This document shows positions 53,861 through 63,854 of a stretch of DNA of 64,000 bases, piece after piece. The notes beneath the pieces are model-generated. The model worked only from the letters and a program-made list of their open reading frames with translations, was not told the DNA's origin and ran no database searches. The stretch is taken from NCBI GenBank assembly GCA_003352285.1, contig QQVN01000004.1, forward strand, positions 1 through 64,000. The letters run 5' to 3'. Within the stretch, counting starts at the first letter, position 1, and every line of letters begins with the position of its first letter. Both the position numbers and the translations under genes were made by a program. This DNA comes from Thermoproteota archaeon (lineage in GTDB: Archaea > Thermoproteota > Nitrososphaeria > Nitrososphaerales > Nitrosopumilaceae).

Positions 53861-54829
53861 TTGAAACTAATTATTATTGGTATGATGTTTTTTCTTAGCT
53901 TAGGATTAATCCAAAATTCATACTCTGAAAATCTTAATCTTTTTACAAATAGCAAAGTGTATTCAGAAGGACAACCACTTTTAACATATGGAAATGGCTC
54001 TCCAAATGAAGATTTAATCATAAGATTATTTGCCCCTGATGGAACCATAGCAAACTTTGATCAAATAAAGGCAGACAAAGATGGTACATTCAATCATGTA
54101 TTGCTTGTTTGGCCTTCTCCTTCCGCGAACTTTCCATATGGAACATATACTGTTGAAATAATCAGTCCAGAACAAAATGGTATCTCAAAGAGAGTTGATG
54201 TAAAATTTACTTCAACTTCAGAACTAGTTGATGTGCCAGTTGATAGACAAATAAACACAATTGTCTTTGTTCCTGAAACAGGTGTACGAAATGAAGCAAT
54301 TCGTGTTTTTGTTCAAACAACTAGCGATGGATTGCTTATAGAAGGTGAACCTACTAACCTATTAGCCACTACACATGTACATCTACCAAACGGTTCTGTA
54401 GAAAATCTTTCCAACTCATTTCAGACATTACACCAAGGATTGTACTATGTTGATTATGTCCCTAAACTATTGGGAACTTATGTGTTTCATGTAGTAACTT
54501 TTCATCAGGGGACTGTATCTCATGGTTCTGCAGCCACTACTATACTAAGTCAAGATATCAAAGGAATATCTGAGCAAATAATTGAATTAAATTCAATTCT
54601 AGATGAAACATCATCTGAGCTAAATATTCTCAAATCTGAAATTGAAGGATTTGGATCTACATTAGAAAAAGCAAGTGGGAATATTGACACCAGTGTATCT
54701 ACTGTTTCAAACTCTGTAAGAAATATTGAAGAAGCTTCAGTTCAATTAAACTCATTACTCTTTCCAATAGTAGCATCCATCGGAATTATAGTGGCATTAC
54801 AAATAGTAATCATTGCACGAAGAAGATAG
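53861..54829 (+). CDS. Secreted, C-terminally anchored surface protein
   Basis: 322 aa. TTG start (the ATG at 53854 is out of frame and stops after three codons). Signal peptide at about 1-22 (IIIGMMFFLSLGLIQNSYS). Two beta-sandwich-like domains (about 25-125 and 130-230) with VYSEGQPLLTYGNGSPNEDL, then a helical coiled coil (about 236-295), and a C-terminal membrane helix at about 297-318 followed by RRR. Not a recognised family. Lies between the S-layer gene and a subtilase, so an envelope function is likely. Confidence 0.78.
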   Translation: MKLIIIGMMFFLSLGLIQNSYSENLNLFTNSKVYSEGQPLLTYGNGSPNEDLIIRLFAPDGTIANFDQIKADKDGTFNHVLLVWPSPSANFPYGTYTVEIISPEQNGISKRVDVKFTSTSELVDVPVDRQINTIVFVPETGVRNEAIRVFVQTTSDGLLIEGEPTNLLATTHVHLPNGSVENLSNSFQTLHQGLYYVDYVPKLLGTYVFHVVTFHQGTVSHGSAATTILSQDIKGISEQIIELNSILDETSSELNILKSEIEGFGSTLEKASGNIDTSVSTVSNSVRNIEEASVQLNSLLFPIVASIGIIVALQIVIIARRR

Positions 54830-54859
54830 CTATAATAGTAAAGGTACAAAGAAATTTAC

Positions 54860-57800
54860 ATGATGCCACAAGTGGCAATTTTTTTAATTGCATTATTGTT
54901 ATTTTCAACTTTTTCAGCTCAAGGATTTTTGGGAGGTGATCTACCTTTATCGAATAATGTTAATTCCCAAAGTCCATTAATTGTGAAATCAGGAATTGTT
55001 GAAGTATCACCACAAATTCATGATACTACCCCAAAAGTAAAACGATATCTTGTTTTTGGGAATGAACATTCAGATGTAAACCAATATTCATCTAATCAAA
55101 TTTACTCCATAAACTCTGATACAGGATTTTTCTTTGTTGGTTTATTTTCTGATGATATGATACCAAAATTACAAACAAGAGGGTATCATGTCATAGAAGA
55201 TTTTCAAGTAGATTTTCATTCTAATTCAATTCAAGATGGATCAAAAGTAGCATCCATAGTTAATTCTGAATCGGTTCATGAAAAATACGGGTACACAGGG
55301 AAAGGAGTCAACATTGCTATTGTTGATACTGGTGTGGACTTTTCAAATCCTGATGTTTCACATTCACTTGCTAGGGATAAAAATAACTATCCAATCATGC
55401 TAGATGCAGATGGTCAAGGAATCATACTTACAAATGCAACATTTGTTGCAAACATTAATGATGATAGAATAATTAGAAATTATTCAAAAACATTACCTGA
55501 TTTTGCAACTTCATCAGTGTACAAGACTCGTGATGGGGTATTTCTTGATGTAAAGCAAGGTGGCAAAGGAACTGTAATCCAAATTTACAATTCATTTTTC
55601 CCACATCAAGGACCTGCTCCTGTCTTTAATGGCACATTAAATGACGACATGAAGATTGGTAAAAATAGTAGGGAATTTATCGATTCAAAGAGTGGAATTT
55701 ATCATCTTGGAGTAATGTATCAGGGTGCACTGGAAGGACCACTCACTAGATTACAAGTTGTACCGGTGTTAGTTGTTGATGCAAATAAAGCTGGAGTATA
55801 TGATACAATAATTCCCGACTTGTCAACATCATGGGAAGATTATGTTAGATTTGAATTACCTAGAGGACAAAAACCAAATTATGATTTTGATTTTACAGAT
55901 GAAAAACCGATTACACTTGGAAGTGGTAATGAAATTTTAAGATATGATTTTGATAAAGATGGAAAATTTGATTACAGTGCCGGAACAGTTGGTGCAAGTG
56001 TAGTCGATGTCTATGGTGCTGTAACTGATACAAAATCACAGCTTGATAAAACACTAAAAGCAATTAATGGAACAGTTCTTCCTCCGATGGATCCTAATGG
56101 ACAATTTTTTGGTGTTATGACTGATTTTATGGGACACGGAACATCTAGTGCCGCATCAATTACTTCTAAAGGAATTGAACAATATGATATTTACAATAAT
56201 ACAAAGAAATTTTCAATAAAGGGAATCGCACCTGATGCAAAAATCATACCTGTAAAGGCATTATGGTTTGGTGACAGTGTTTATGCTTGGTTATGGGCAG
56301 CAGGATTTGATAATAAAAACAGCAAGTGGGAATTTCAGGGGAATCCTAGAGCCGATATAATCTCAAACAGCTGGGGAGTTTCAAATTTTCCATTAATGCA
56401 GTATGCGCCTGGAATGGATTTGCTTTCACAAATACTCAATACATTAACAGTACCAAAATCATTAGACGAAAATTATCCTGGTGTATTGATGGTATCGAGT
56501 GCTGGTAACTCTGGTCATGGATATGGAACAATTGGATTACCAAATGCAGCACCATTTGGTCTTGCAGTTGGAGCAACAACAAATAATGTATTTGTTGGAT
56601 ATGGTCCCTTCAAAGATCAACCGCGATTTGGAAATACAACCGATCATGCAAGTCATATTGTTGATTTTTCCAGCAGAGGTCCTGGACTAATTGGTGATCC
56701 AAAACCTGATATCATGAGTATTGGAGCTCATGGGTTTACTCCATCTGCAGTAACAAAACTCAAAAAAGACTCCAAGCAGGAGGCATTCTCACTGTATGGT
56801 GGAACCAGTATGGCGGCACCTCTGGTTTCTGGGAGTGCAGCTGTAGTAATTGAAGGACTAAACGATAATTCTCATAACGCTGATTCATTTAGAATAAAAA
56901 ACATCTTAATGTCAACTGCCACTGATCTACAAAATGATCCCTTTACACAAGGTTCTGGACTAGTTAATGTAGGCAACGCAATCGAATTTGTAAAAGGTAA
57001 AGATGGAAAATTTATTGTCTATAATGATGCAACCTATACAAACGTTAAAAAAATTCTAGATAGGCCTCTATCACTAGTCAACTCTACCTCATTTGGTTTA
57101 GAAAAGTTTGAAGTACCTTCAAAGATATTGCCAACCTCTAATTGGTTTGGCGGTCAATTATTACAAGGAGAAAGAAGTTCTGCAAAATTTACAATTGAGA
57201 ATCCAACTAATTCAACCTTGAAGATCCAAATCACACCAAAATATTTTGAGTTAATAAAGACAGATAAATTCAGCGGCGAAACTATACCACATACACAAGA
57301 TCCAACTTTACAAAAACCAAATACATTTTCACCAAATTATATCCAATTAACAGATGTTAAGCAATACAATAATTTAGCATCATATTATTCTGAAAAGACA
57401 CCTATTCCAGAAGATGCATCATTATTAGTTCTTAATGCAAATTTTAATTTTAAACAATTCATGAATTTCACTGATGATATTTATGCAAATGATCTACGAA
57501 TAACATCCCTTTATCTTTATGATTGGTCTGATAACAACAATGATACCAAAGTTTCAAGTGATGAACTATCCATGGTTAATAGAGCAGGTTCATGGGGAAC
57601 TGTTCAGGAGATGCGTGTATCAGATCCTTCTTCAAAATTTACTGACGTACCATTAGTTGGGGTGTATCCTGTACCTACACGATATTCATACTGGTTAGGT
57701 GATACACGACAAAATTCTACATCCATGGAATATGATCTTTCTGCAAATTATTACAAGAAAAATTTTTGGAGTGCAATATGGCTTGATAACAATTTCATTG

Positions 57801-58447
57801 AAGTTCTACCAGAAAGCAAGTCACATGTTTTTGCAACAATCTTTGTACCAAATGAGTATCAAACAGGAACGTATCAAGGATTTTTAGAATTTTCAAGTAA
57901 TTCTCATACAGTAAACATTCCAGTCTCGTTTGCAGTAATACAAAAAATTCCTGAAAAAGATTCACTTGTGTTAATTAATGGAAAAGAAACAGATGATGTA
58001 TTGTATGGATCTGGCTATACCAAGGGTGCATTTGACATGGTAAACCGATACATGGCAGGTGATTGGCGACAATTTTATTTTGACATTAATGATGCAGAAA
58101 TCAATACTGCCGCAATAGAAATATCTTGGGAAAATCCAGATACGAACCTTTCAGTATTTGCTGTAGATCCAAAAGGTCGAATAGTTCAAAGCAATGTTCC
58201 ATCTGGAGTATTTGGTCATTTCATGAGCTGGGCCTCAAATGACTGGCTCGGTCCTTCTCCGTTTAGTCAAGGTGGAGGCTTCTTCCCAGTAAAAAACAAA
58301 GATGATACCTCAACTGTTTTGTATGTACCAATCAATCAAACTGGAACATACAGTCTAATGACTCACACTACACTATTTGGTGGTAATTCTACAACAGAAC
58401 CAATTACAATAGCTGCAAAATTTACCAACATCTCTCCAAACCAATAA
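54860..58447 (+). CDS. Large secreted subtilisin-like (S8) peptidase
   Basis: 1195 aa. Signal peptide at about 3-22. Catalytic Asp in IAIVDTGVDFSNP (about 155), His in MGHGTSSAAS (about 424), oxyanion Asn in VSSAGNSGHG (about 550), Ser in GGTSMAAPLVSG (about 650). An insertion of about 250 residues separates Asp and His, as in large subtilases such as tripeptidyl-peptidase II-like enzymes. A beta-rich region of about 480 residues follows and probably binds the envelope or substrate. All catalytic residues are present. Next to the S-layer gene, it may process envelope proteins. Confidence 0.9.
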   Translation: MMPQVAIFLIALLLFSTFSAQGFLGGDLPLSNNVNSQSPLIVKSGIVEVSPQIHDTTPKVKRYLVFGNEHSDVNQYSSNQIYSINSDTGFFFVGLFSDDMIPKLQTRGYHVIEDFQVDFHSNSIQDGSKVASIVNSESVHEKYGYTGKGVNIAIVDTGVDFSNPDVSHSLARDKNNYPIMLDADGQGIILTNATFVANINDDRIIRNYSKTLPDFATSSVYKTRDGVFLDVKQGGKGTVIQIYNSFFPHQGPAPVFNGTLNDDMKIGKNSREFIDSKSGIYHLGVMYQGALEGPLTRLQVVPVLVVDANKAGVYDTIIPDLSTSWEDYVRFELPRGQKPNYDFDFTDEKPITLGSGNEILRYDFDKDGKFDYSAGTVGASVVDVYGAVTDTKSQLDKTLKAINGTVLPPMDPNGQFFGVMTDFMGHGTSSAASITSKGIEQYDIYNNTKKFSIKGIAPDAKIIPVKALWFGDSVYAWLWAAGFDNKNSKWEFQGNPRADIISNSWGVSNFPLMQYAPGMDLLSQILNTLTVPKSLDENYPGVLMVSSAGNSGHGYGTIGLPNAAPFGLAVGATTNNVFVGYGPFKDQPRFGNTTDHASHIVDFSSRGPGLIGDPKPDIMSIGAHGFTPSAVTKLKKDSKQEAFSLYGGTSMAAPLVSGSAAVVIEGLNDNSHNADSFRIKNILMSTATDLQNDPFTQGSGLVNVGNAIEFVKGKDGKFIVYNDATYTNVKKILDRPLSLVNSTSFGLEKFEVPSKILPTSNWFGGQLLQGERSSAKFTIENPTNSTLKIQITPKYFELIKTDKFSGETIPHTQDPTLQKPNTFSPNYIQLTDVKQYNNLASYYSEKTPIPEDASLLVLNANFNFKQFMNFTDDIYANDLRITSLYLYDWSDNNNDTKVSSDELSMVNRAGSWGTVQEMRVSDPSSKFTDVPLVGVYPVPTRYSYWLGDTRQNSTSMEYDLSANYYKKNFWSAIWLDNNFIEVLPESKSHVFATIFVPNEYQTGTYQGFLEFSSNSHTVNIPVSFAVIQKIPEKDSLVLINGKETDDVLYGSGYTKGAFDMVNRYMAGDWRQFYFDINDAEINTAAIEISWENPDTNLSVFAVDPKGRIVQSNVPSGVFGHFMSWASNDWLGPSPFSQGGGFFPVKNKDDTSTVLYVPINQTGTYSLMTHTTLFGGNSTTEPITIAAKFTNISPNQ

Positions 58448-58456
58448 ATCAATTAT

Positions 58457-58465
58457 CTTTTTTTG
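58457..58465 (+). terminator. T-tract after the large subtilase
   Basis: A T7 run about 10 nt after the stop codon, with a second T-rich run 15-20 nt further on, in the gap before the Rieske promoter. Confidence 0.45.
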
Positions 58466-58531
58466 CGATCACAGACAAAATTTTCTTTTTGTTATAACTG
58501 AGAAGTTAATTTTGCCAAAAACCTGAAACAA

Positions 58532-58542
58532 GGTTTATAAAC
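58532..58542 (+). promoter_or_regulatory. Box A of the Rieske-cytochrome b operon
   Basis: GGTTTATAAAC lies 24-34 nt before the ATG at 58566, a strong palindromic TATA-type box giving a leaderless mRNA. Confidence 0.65.
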
Positions 58543-58565
58543 AATTTGGCGAGTACGGAGCTTGA

Positions 58566-59174
58566 ATGTCAGAGCAGGGGCGCCAAAAGAGCGGTGGTTT
58601 ATCTAGACGAGATTTTCTAAAATTAATGGGTGCTGCCGGAACAGGACTTGCATTTGCTCCTTTTGTTCCATGGGGAAATTTTATGCCAAACCCATCATCT
58701 GCCACTTTAGAAAAAGTTCCAGTTGAATTACCAGATGGAACACAAGCTAACGTCAAAACTTTTCCGATTAATCATGCTGAAGTAATCACTTATCCAAAAA
58801 CTGGTGACCGAGTATTAGACGAAGAAGCATTTAGAAAATGGCAATTTATTAGATTACCAAAAGAACTAGGTGGAGAAAAACAAGAAGCTACATCATTTAG
58901 AGCTTTTAGCATGGTGTGTCTTCATCTCTGGTGTTTGTGGAAGTATTGGCCCGATGAGGGTAGAAGACGAGGTGAATGTCCATGTCATGGAAGTATGTAT
59001 AGTCCTACCACAGGAACTGCTTTTGCTGGACCTGCATCATTACAAGCACCACCATCAAACACATTGCCGCAATTAACTTTTGAAGCTGATGCCGATGGAT
59101 TCTTGTGGATTCAACCACCTACATGGGGAGTAAATGAAAATGGAGTAATAGGATATGGCCGTTTCGTTAAATAG
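58566..59174 (+). CDS. Rieske iron-sulfur protein of a cytochrome bc-type complex
   Basis: 202 aa. Twin-arginine signal SRRDFLKLMGAAGTGLAF (13-30), which serves as membrane anchor. The 2Fe-2S ligands are Cys118 and His120 in CLHLWC and Cys138 and His141 in CPCHG; Cys123 and Cys140 can form the stabilising disulfide. The loop between the boxes is Trp/Arg rich (WKYWPDEGRRRGE). Transfers electrons from quinol to the next carrier. Overlaps the cytochrome b gene by 20 nt. Confidence 0.93.
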   Translation: MSEQGRQKSGGLSRRDFLKLMGAAGTGLAFAPFVPWGNFMPNPSSATLEKVPVELPDGTQANVKTFPINHAEVITYPKTGDRVLDEEAFRKWQFIRLPKELGGEKQEATSFRAFSMVCLHLWCLWKYWPDEGRRRGECPCHGSMYSPTTGTAFAGPASLQAPPSNTLPQLTFEADADGFLWIQPPTWGVNENGVIGYGRFVK

Positions 59175-60735
59175 ACATACGGGAGCAGTTGCTTTCTTTT
59201 ACTGGATATGGGATGGATTAGATAGAACCATCTTTACTGCAATCAAGTTTTCATTCCCTGCAAGATTTGTAAGTCCATTTGGATTTTTGGGAATGTTAAC
59301 ATTCATCGTTTTTGTTATTCTTGGAATTTCTGGCGCTCTGTTGATGTTTTACTATCAACCAATACTAGATAGAGCATGGGATAGTGTGAAATTTATCAAT
59401 GATGAAGTTCCATTTGGTTTTCATATTAGAAACATTCACTATCATGGTTCCAATGCAATGGTTCTCTTGGCAATACTGCACATGTATTACCAATACTTTA
59501 GCGGTAGATACAAAATTAGAAATGAAATTCTTTGGGTTACTGGTGTCATACTAGGTACTGTTACTATTCTTGAAGCATTCACAGGATATGATATAATATT
59601 TAGTGAAAGAGCTGAACTTGCGATTAGTATTGCTGCATCACTGACAAACTCTATACCTGTAGCAGGGCCCGTCATACGGGATACCATGTTCGGTGCAGGA
59701 TTCTCGGACTTTGTTTTACGATTCTATGCACAACATGTGTTCTTGTTGCCTTTGGTAATGTTAGGATTGATGGCAGTCCACTTCCCACGATTCCTAGTAT
59801 TTGATGTACCTATGGTTATGGCAATTTCTGGAGCTATTCTGATCACTGGAGGTGTGTTCCCAATTGATATGGGATTCAAGTTTGAACCCACGGTGCCGCC
59901 TGGCATCACAGTACCCGAATGGTATTTGACTGGCTTGTATGCATTCCTTAGAACTCAATATGACAAGTTTGTCACTGGTGTTCTTTGGCCTGGCCTGTTC
60001 ATTCTATCGTTGTTACTGATTCCCTTCCTTGATAGATACAAGAAATTCTCATGGAAAGACAGACCGATAATCACAGCATTTGGTATTACTGGAATTGCTC
60101 AAATCATGGTTACGACTTATTGGGGATTCTATATTCCTGCAGATACCACGTTACCTCTAGTCCAAAGACTAGTAATTGATCCAATATACCTCTATTTGGT
60201 CATGATTCTGCTGGTTCCAATGGGCTTTGGATTTAGCTACATGATGATTCACTTGGCAAAAGAAGCTGAAAGAAAAGCAAAGATTGCAAAAGAACAAGGA
60301 CCAAAGAAGATCGCATCAATTAATTTATCTCAAAAGTGGATTAACTGGGTAATTATTGGATTAATCGCATTCCAAGTTTTCCTAAACATTACAGCGTATA
60401 ATGCGGCTATTTCGGGAATGAATAATCTGTCATTATTCTTTGTTGGATTAATTCTGATAGTCTTTGCAGCATTCTTCCATGTCTATCGTTATGGACTAAA
60501 CGAGGCAAAGAAGGCACCACCTGCACCTCCAAGCATTATGACAGAAGAGCGACCAAAGGCAATTACTGAAGAGTCACAACCAGAGACTCCAAAATTACCT
60601 GAAGGCTCTCCTAGTCTAGATGACAAAAAAGAACCGCCAAAAGCTGAAGTTGCAACACCCCAAGTAAAAGCAGACGTTGGTATAAACAACGAAAAAGACA
60701 CTACTCTTGGAACTTCTGATCTAAAGAAATTCTAG
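59155..60735 (+). CDS. petB: Cytochrome b/b6 of complex III
   Basis: 526 aa, about nine to ten membrane helices. Haem-ligating His are in NIHYHG...AILHMYY (H-x13-H) and AQHVFLL...MAVHFPRF (H-x14-H, the b6-like spacing). The quinol-site motif PEWY is present in TVPEWYLTGLYAFLR, so the protein fuses the b6 and subunit-IV parts. A cytoplasmic tail of about 80 residues rich in Pro, Lys and Glu follows the last helix and has no counterpart in typical b subunits. Works with the Rieske protein upstream and probably the cupredoxin downstream. Confidence 0.94.
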   Translation: MAVSLNRHTGAVAFFYWIWDGLDRTIFTAIKFSFPARFVSPFGFLGMLTFIVFVILGISGALLMFYYQPILDRAWDSVKFINDEVPFGFHIRNIHYHGSNAMVLLAILHMYYQYFSGRYKIRNEILWVTGVILGTVTILEAFTGYDIIFSERAELAISIAASLTNSIPVAGPVIRDTMFGAGFSDFVLRFYAQHVFLLPLVMLGLMAVHFPRFLVFDVPMVMAISGAILITGGVFPIDMGFKFEPTVPPGITVPEWYLTGLYAFLRTQYDKFVTGVLWPGLFILSLLLIPFLDRYKKFSWKDRPIITAFGITGIAQIMVTTYWGFYIPADTTLPLVQRLVIDPIYLYLVMILLVPMGFGFSYMMIHLAKEAERKAKIAKEQGPKKIASINLSQKWINWVIIGLIAFQVFLNITAYNAAISGMNNLSLFFVGLILIVFAAFFHVYRYGLNEAKKAPPAPPSIMTEERPKAITEESQPETPKLPEGSPSLDDKKEPPKAEVATPQVKADVGINNEKDTTLGTSDLKKF

Positions 60736-60783
60736 TTATTTCTAAAGAAGCTTTATAATATCATCGACGAGTATTGAAAACAG

Positions 60784-61248
60784 TTGAGCTCATCTACAAC
60801 ATCTCATGCATACGGCATTGGAGTAATTACCGTAATTGTTGGATTAACAGTTGCAATTGGATTTTACCAGATGTTTTATTTGCCAGAATCCCTTGCAAAA
60901 CCTTCAGTTGATGAACATATCCTACACCCAGTAAAAAAGACAATTATTGATATGATACCTGGCTCTGCAAGTGCTGATCAACAAGATAATTTTGTTCCAA
61001 AACTTGTCAATATTCAGCTAGGAATAGATAATCATATAGTTTGGAAAAATCTAGATGATGTTCCACATACTGTAACCCCTGATCATCGTATGGCTGATTC
61101 TTACAGTGGAGACTTTGGATCTCCAGGTGTAATCAAAGCTGGTGAAGAATATGAGTTCTTATTTACTGAACCTCATGTAGTTGAGTACCACTGTACACCA
61201 CATCCTTGGATGACTGGAAAACTAGAGATTACTAAACAAAGATTCTAA
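60784..61248 (+). CDS. Membrane-anchored plastocyanin-like cupredoxin
   Basis: 154 aa, TTG start. TM anchor at about 10-30, then a type I copper domain. Ligands His95 (VPHTVTP), Cys137, His140 and Met143 (YHCTPHPWM). Small blue copper proteins replace cytochrome c as electron carriers in ammonia-oxidising archaea. Placed 48 nt after cytochrome b but with its own box A CTTTATAATA (-24 to -33), so it can be expressed separately. Likely carrier between complex III and oxidase (inference from position). Confidence 0.93.
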   Translation: MSSSTTSHAYGIGVITVIVGLTVAIGFYQMFYLPESLAKPSVDEHILHPVKKTIIDMIPGSASADQQDNFVPKLVNIQLGIDNHIVWKNLDDVPHTVTPDHRMADSYSGDFGSPGVIKAGEEYEFLFTEPHVVEYHCTPHPWMTGKLEITKQRF

Positions 61249-61592
61249 GAAATCTTTGCAAAAACAACATCACTTTCAATCTCTTTATGTTGTTCTATAA
61301 TTGATGCACGAAATTTCACTTCATGAGTTTCTTTAGGAATAAATTCTATAACTGCAGTAAACTCTACTTTGTTTTCTGGCATCATATCTCTATTTACAAA
61401 CAATCGTGAAACATTTTGTGAGATTTGCTTTCCATTATAGGACTTGTAAATGATTAACTCATTAGAATTAAGAATTTGGGTATTAATTACTACACCATCA
61501 TATCTACCAGGAAAATTCACTTTTATGATACCTTTTATCTCTTCATTAGGTTTGAAATCTAAATTTTCTAACTTTAATTCAATATCCTTCAT
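61245..61592 (-). CDS. Small beta-rich hypothetical protein
   Basis: 115 aa, no signal peptide. Alternating strands (DIELKLENLDFKPNEEIKG, IIKVNFPGRYDGVVINTQI) followed by VEFTAVIEFIPKETHEVKFR suggest an arrestin/Spo0M-like beta sandwich, but similarity is weak. Converges with the cupredoxin gene by 4 nt. Function unknown. Confidence 0.7.
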   Translation of the reverse strand: MKDIELKLENLDFKPNEEIKGIIKVNFPGRYDGVVINTQILNSNELIIYKSYNGKQISQNVSRLFVNRDMMPENKVEFTAVIEFIPKETHEVKFRASIIEQHKEIESDVVFAKIS

Positions 61593-61637
61593 GTAGAATC
61601 AATTATGTCAGAAAATAAATAATTTTGTAAATTTAAA

Positions 61638-61712
61638 CGGGCCCGAAGGGCTTCGATCCCTTGGCCATTGGATTAGAAGTCCAACACTCTATCCATGCTG
61701 AGCTACAGGCCC
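61638..61712 (-). tRNA. tRNA-Arg (TCT)
   Basis: 75 nt. Acceptor GGGCCTG pairs with CGGGCCC (one G-U pair), discriminator G. Anticodon arm TTGGA-CTTCTAA-TCCAA gives anticodon TCT, decoding AGA/AGG. T stem AAGGG/CCCTT with loop ATCGAAG, where A replaces the usual T54. No intron and no encoded CCA. An AT-rich TAAATATTT lies about 17-25 nt upstream. Confidence 0.93.
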
Positions 61713-61745
61713 AAGAGTCTGAAAAATATTTACCATATTAAGGGT

Positions 61746-62588
61746 TTACAACCATTTTTTATGAAAAGCATCTCTTTCCATTTTGAAAAGAAATTGTTGA
61801 GAATATCCTGCATATGGACCAAAATGTGATACAACTTTTTCATGTAATAAATTGTATTTTTTTTCCGTAATTGATTTTCCTTCTATAGGAAAAAGATCTG
61901 TGTAATACTTTCTCAATATTTTTAGCATCCAAGTATCTAATGGAAACGCCTCTAGTTTTTCTAATGAAAATAACATTATGCAATCTGCAACTTTATTTCC
62001 TATGCCAAAAATTCTTAGTAATTCATTCTTTGCATCAACATAACTCATTTTTTTTAGTAATCCCAAATCCATAATTCCATTATCTGCTTCTTTTGCTGCT
62101 TTTTTTACAAAATCTGCCCTATACCCCAAACCACATTCTAACAACTCTACCTTTGATGCTTCTGCAAGACTGGCAGAAGTAGGAAATAAGAAAAATTCTT
62201 TTTTATCAAACTCTATCCTCTCTCCAAATTTTTTACATAATTTGTTTAACGTTGATTTGATGTTTTGAATATTGGAATTTGATGAAACAATAAACGAGAT
62301 ATAGCATTGAAATGGGTCCTGACGAAGCAACCTGAGGCCCTGATTTTGAGAGATTGCTGTTTTTACTACTTCGTCTTTTTTGAGGCTTTTTAGAATTTTT
62401 CCAATATCATCAGATTCCCTAAAGTAATCCACCTTTCCTCCCGAGCTTTTCATTTTCAAATCAGTAGAATCTATACAGAGTACCTTATCCCCATCAATTC
62501 CATACCAAAAACCGCCCTCCTTTTTCCAAAGAAACACCTGACCGCTATTTATCGTTGAATCTAGATTTATGATATTCTTTGATGTCAT
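61746..62588 (-). CDS. ogg: 8-oxoguanine DNA glycosylase (OGG1 type)
   Basis: 280 aa. N-terminal TATA-like domain with STINSGQVFLWKKEGGFW, then an HhH-GPD domain. Catalytic Lys in GIGNKVADCIMLFSL (the hOGG1 K249 position) and Asp in FPLDTWMLKIL. QDPFQCYISFIVSSNSNI is the family pattern. Removes 8-oxoG and cleaves the AP site. Its ATG follows directly on the stop of the beta-CASP gene (TAA-ATG), so both share a transcript. Confidence 0.92.
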   Translation of the reverse strand: MTSKNIINLDSTINSGQVFLWKKEGGFWYGIDGDKVLCIDSTDLKMKSSGGKVDYFRESDDIGKILKSLKKDEVVKTAISQNQGLRLLRQDPFQCYISFIVSSNSNIQNIKSTLNKLCKKFGERIEFDKKEFFLFPTSASLAEASKVELLECGLGYRADFVKKAAKEADNGIMDLGLLKKMSYVDAKNELLRIFGIGNKVADCIMLFSLEKLEAFPLDTWMLKILRKYYTDLFPIEGKSITEKKYNLLHEKVVSHFGPYAGYSQQFLFKMERDAFHKKWL

Positions 62589-63854
62589 TTAGACTGTGAT
62601 GATTTCATCAAATGTTGGCGCATGAGCTTCAAAACCAAATTTTTCATGAATCTCTTCTGCAAATTTTATACAAGATTGATTGTCTCCGTGCACAGTTAAA
62701 ACTTTAGGATTTCCCTTGATCTGTTTTAGCATTTCAAATAATTCACTTCTGTCTGAATGACCAGAAAACTCAAACTGTTTTACTTGTGCTTCAACTTTCA
62801 AATCCTTTCCACGTGTAGAAACTTTTCCAGTCTCCAAAAGTTTTCTTCCAGGAGTTCCTTCCCCTTGATATGAAACCAAAGCAATTCCATTTTTGTTATC
62901 AAATGCCAAATGTTGAAGATAGTAAACTGCATTTCCTCCTACCAACATTCCAGCTGGAGAAATTACGACGCATGGTTCTTCTAGCGCTCTTTTACGTTGT
63001 TCATGATCATGAATAGATACTGATTGATTTATTGCATCAGAAAATACTTTTGGATCTCGGAGATACTCTGGATATCTAAACATGATCTCATTCACCTTCA
63101 ATGCCATTCCATCCATGATAATTTTGTGCTTAAAATTAGAATTTTTCAAAACACACGCAATCTCTTGTGAGCGTTCAACTGAGAAAGAAGGAATAAACAA
63201 AGTTCCTTTTCTATCCATAACTTCATTTGCAAATTCAATCAATCCTGCTTCGGATTCTTGGCGAGGCATTTGATCTGTTTGGGAATAAGTACTCTCAGTA
63301 ATCAGCAAGTCAATTTCGCCTACATCAAGATCTGCCTTTCGAAGCATTCTGGAACCTTTAACGTTGATATCCCCTGTGTAGAATAACTTCTTTTTTTCTG
63401 ATTCCAGTAAAACTGTGGCCCCGCCAATCACATGTCCTGATTCTCTAAATTCAAAGGAGGCAGCACCGCGGTTTATCCTTTCTTTGTAACCAATTTCTTT
63501 GGTATTTTTAATCATGTTATTTACTTCTGGAATGTCAAATGGATGTGTATTTTTTTCAATTTTGAGCATATCTTCAATTAGTAACCGACTTAGCTCAATG
63601 GTTGGTGGAGTTGCATATACTCTCGAATTTCCACTAACAAACATTGATGGAACATAACCTGAATGATCAAGATGTGCGTGGGTGATAATTATTGAATCAA
63701 CATCCTTTGGTTTGACATGCAAGGGATATTGTGGTGGAGTCCCTCTTTTTCCAAATAAAACCCCATAATCCAACAAAAGATTTGTTCCATTACAATCTAC
63801 TAAAAATCCAGATCGACCTACTTCTTGAGCCGCTCCGAGAACTCTTACTTTCAA
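62589..63854 (-). CDS. Beta-CASP metallo-beta-lactamase RNase
   Basis: 421 aa. MBL motif II THAHLDHSG (His/Asp ligands, about 57-65), motif III ESGHVIGGA, motif IV YTGDINV, and the beta-CASP block with LITESTYS and HGDNQS near the C-terminus, plus ASAGML-like VVISPAGML. No N-terminal KH domain, so it is the short archaeal CPSF2/RNase J-like type, an exo- or endoribonuclease. TTG start at 63854 gives the family N-terminus KVRVLGAAQEVGRS. First gene of the unit with ogg. Confidence 0.9.
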   Translation of the reverse strand: MKVRVLGAAQEVGRSGFLVDCNGTNLLLDYGVLFGKRGTPPQYPLHVKPKDVDSIIITHAHLDHSGYVPSMFVSGNSRVYATPPTIELSRLLIEDMLKIEKNTHPFDIPEVNNMIKNTKEIGYKERINRGAASFEFRESGHVIGGATVLLESEKKKLFYTGDINVKGSRMLRKADLDVGEIDLLITESTYSQTDQMPRQESEAGLIEFANEVMDRKGTLFIPSFSVERSQEIACVLKNSNFKHKIIMDGMALKVNEIMFRYPEYLRDPKVFSDAINQSVSIHDHEQRKRALEEPCVVISPAGMLVGGNAVYYLQHLAFDNKNGIALVSYQGEGTPGRKLLETGKVSTRGKDLKVEAQVKQFEFSGHSDRSELFEMLKQIKGNPKVLTVHGDNQSCIKFAEEIHEKFGFEAHAPTFDEIITV

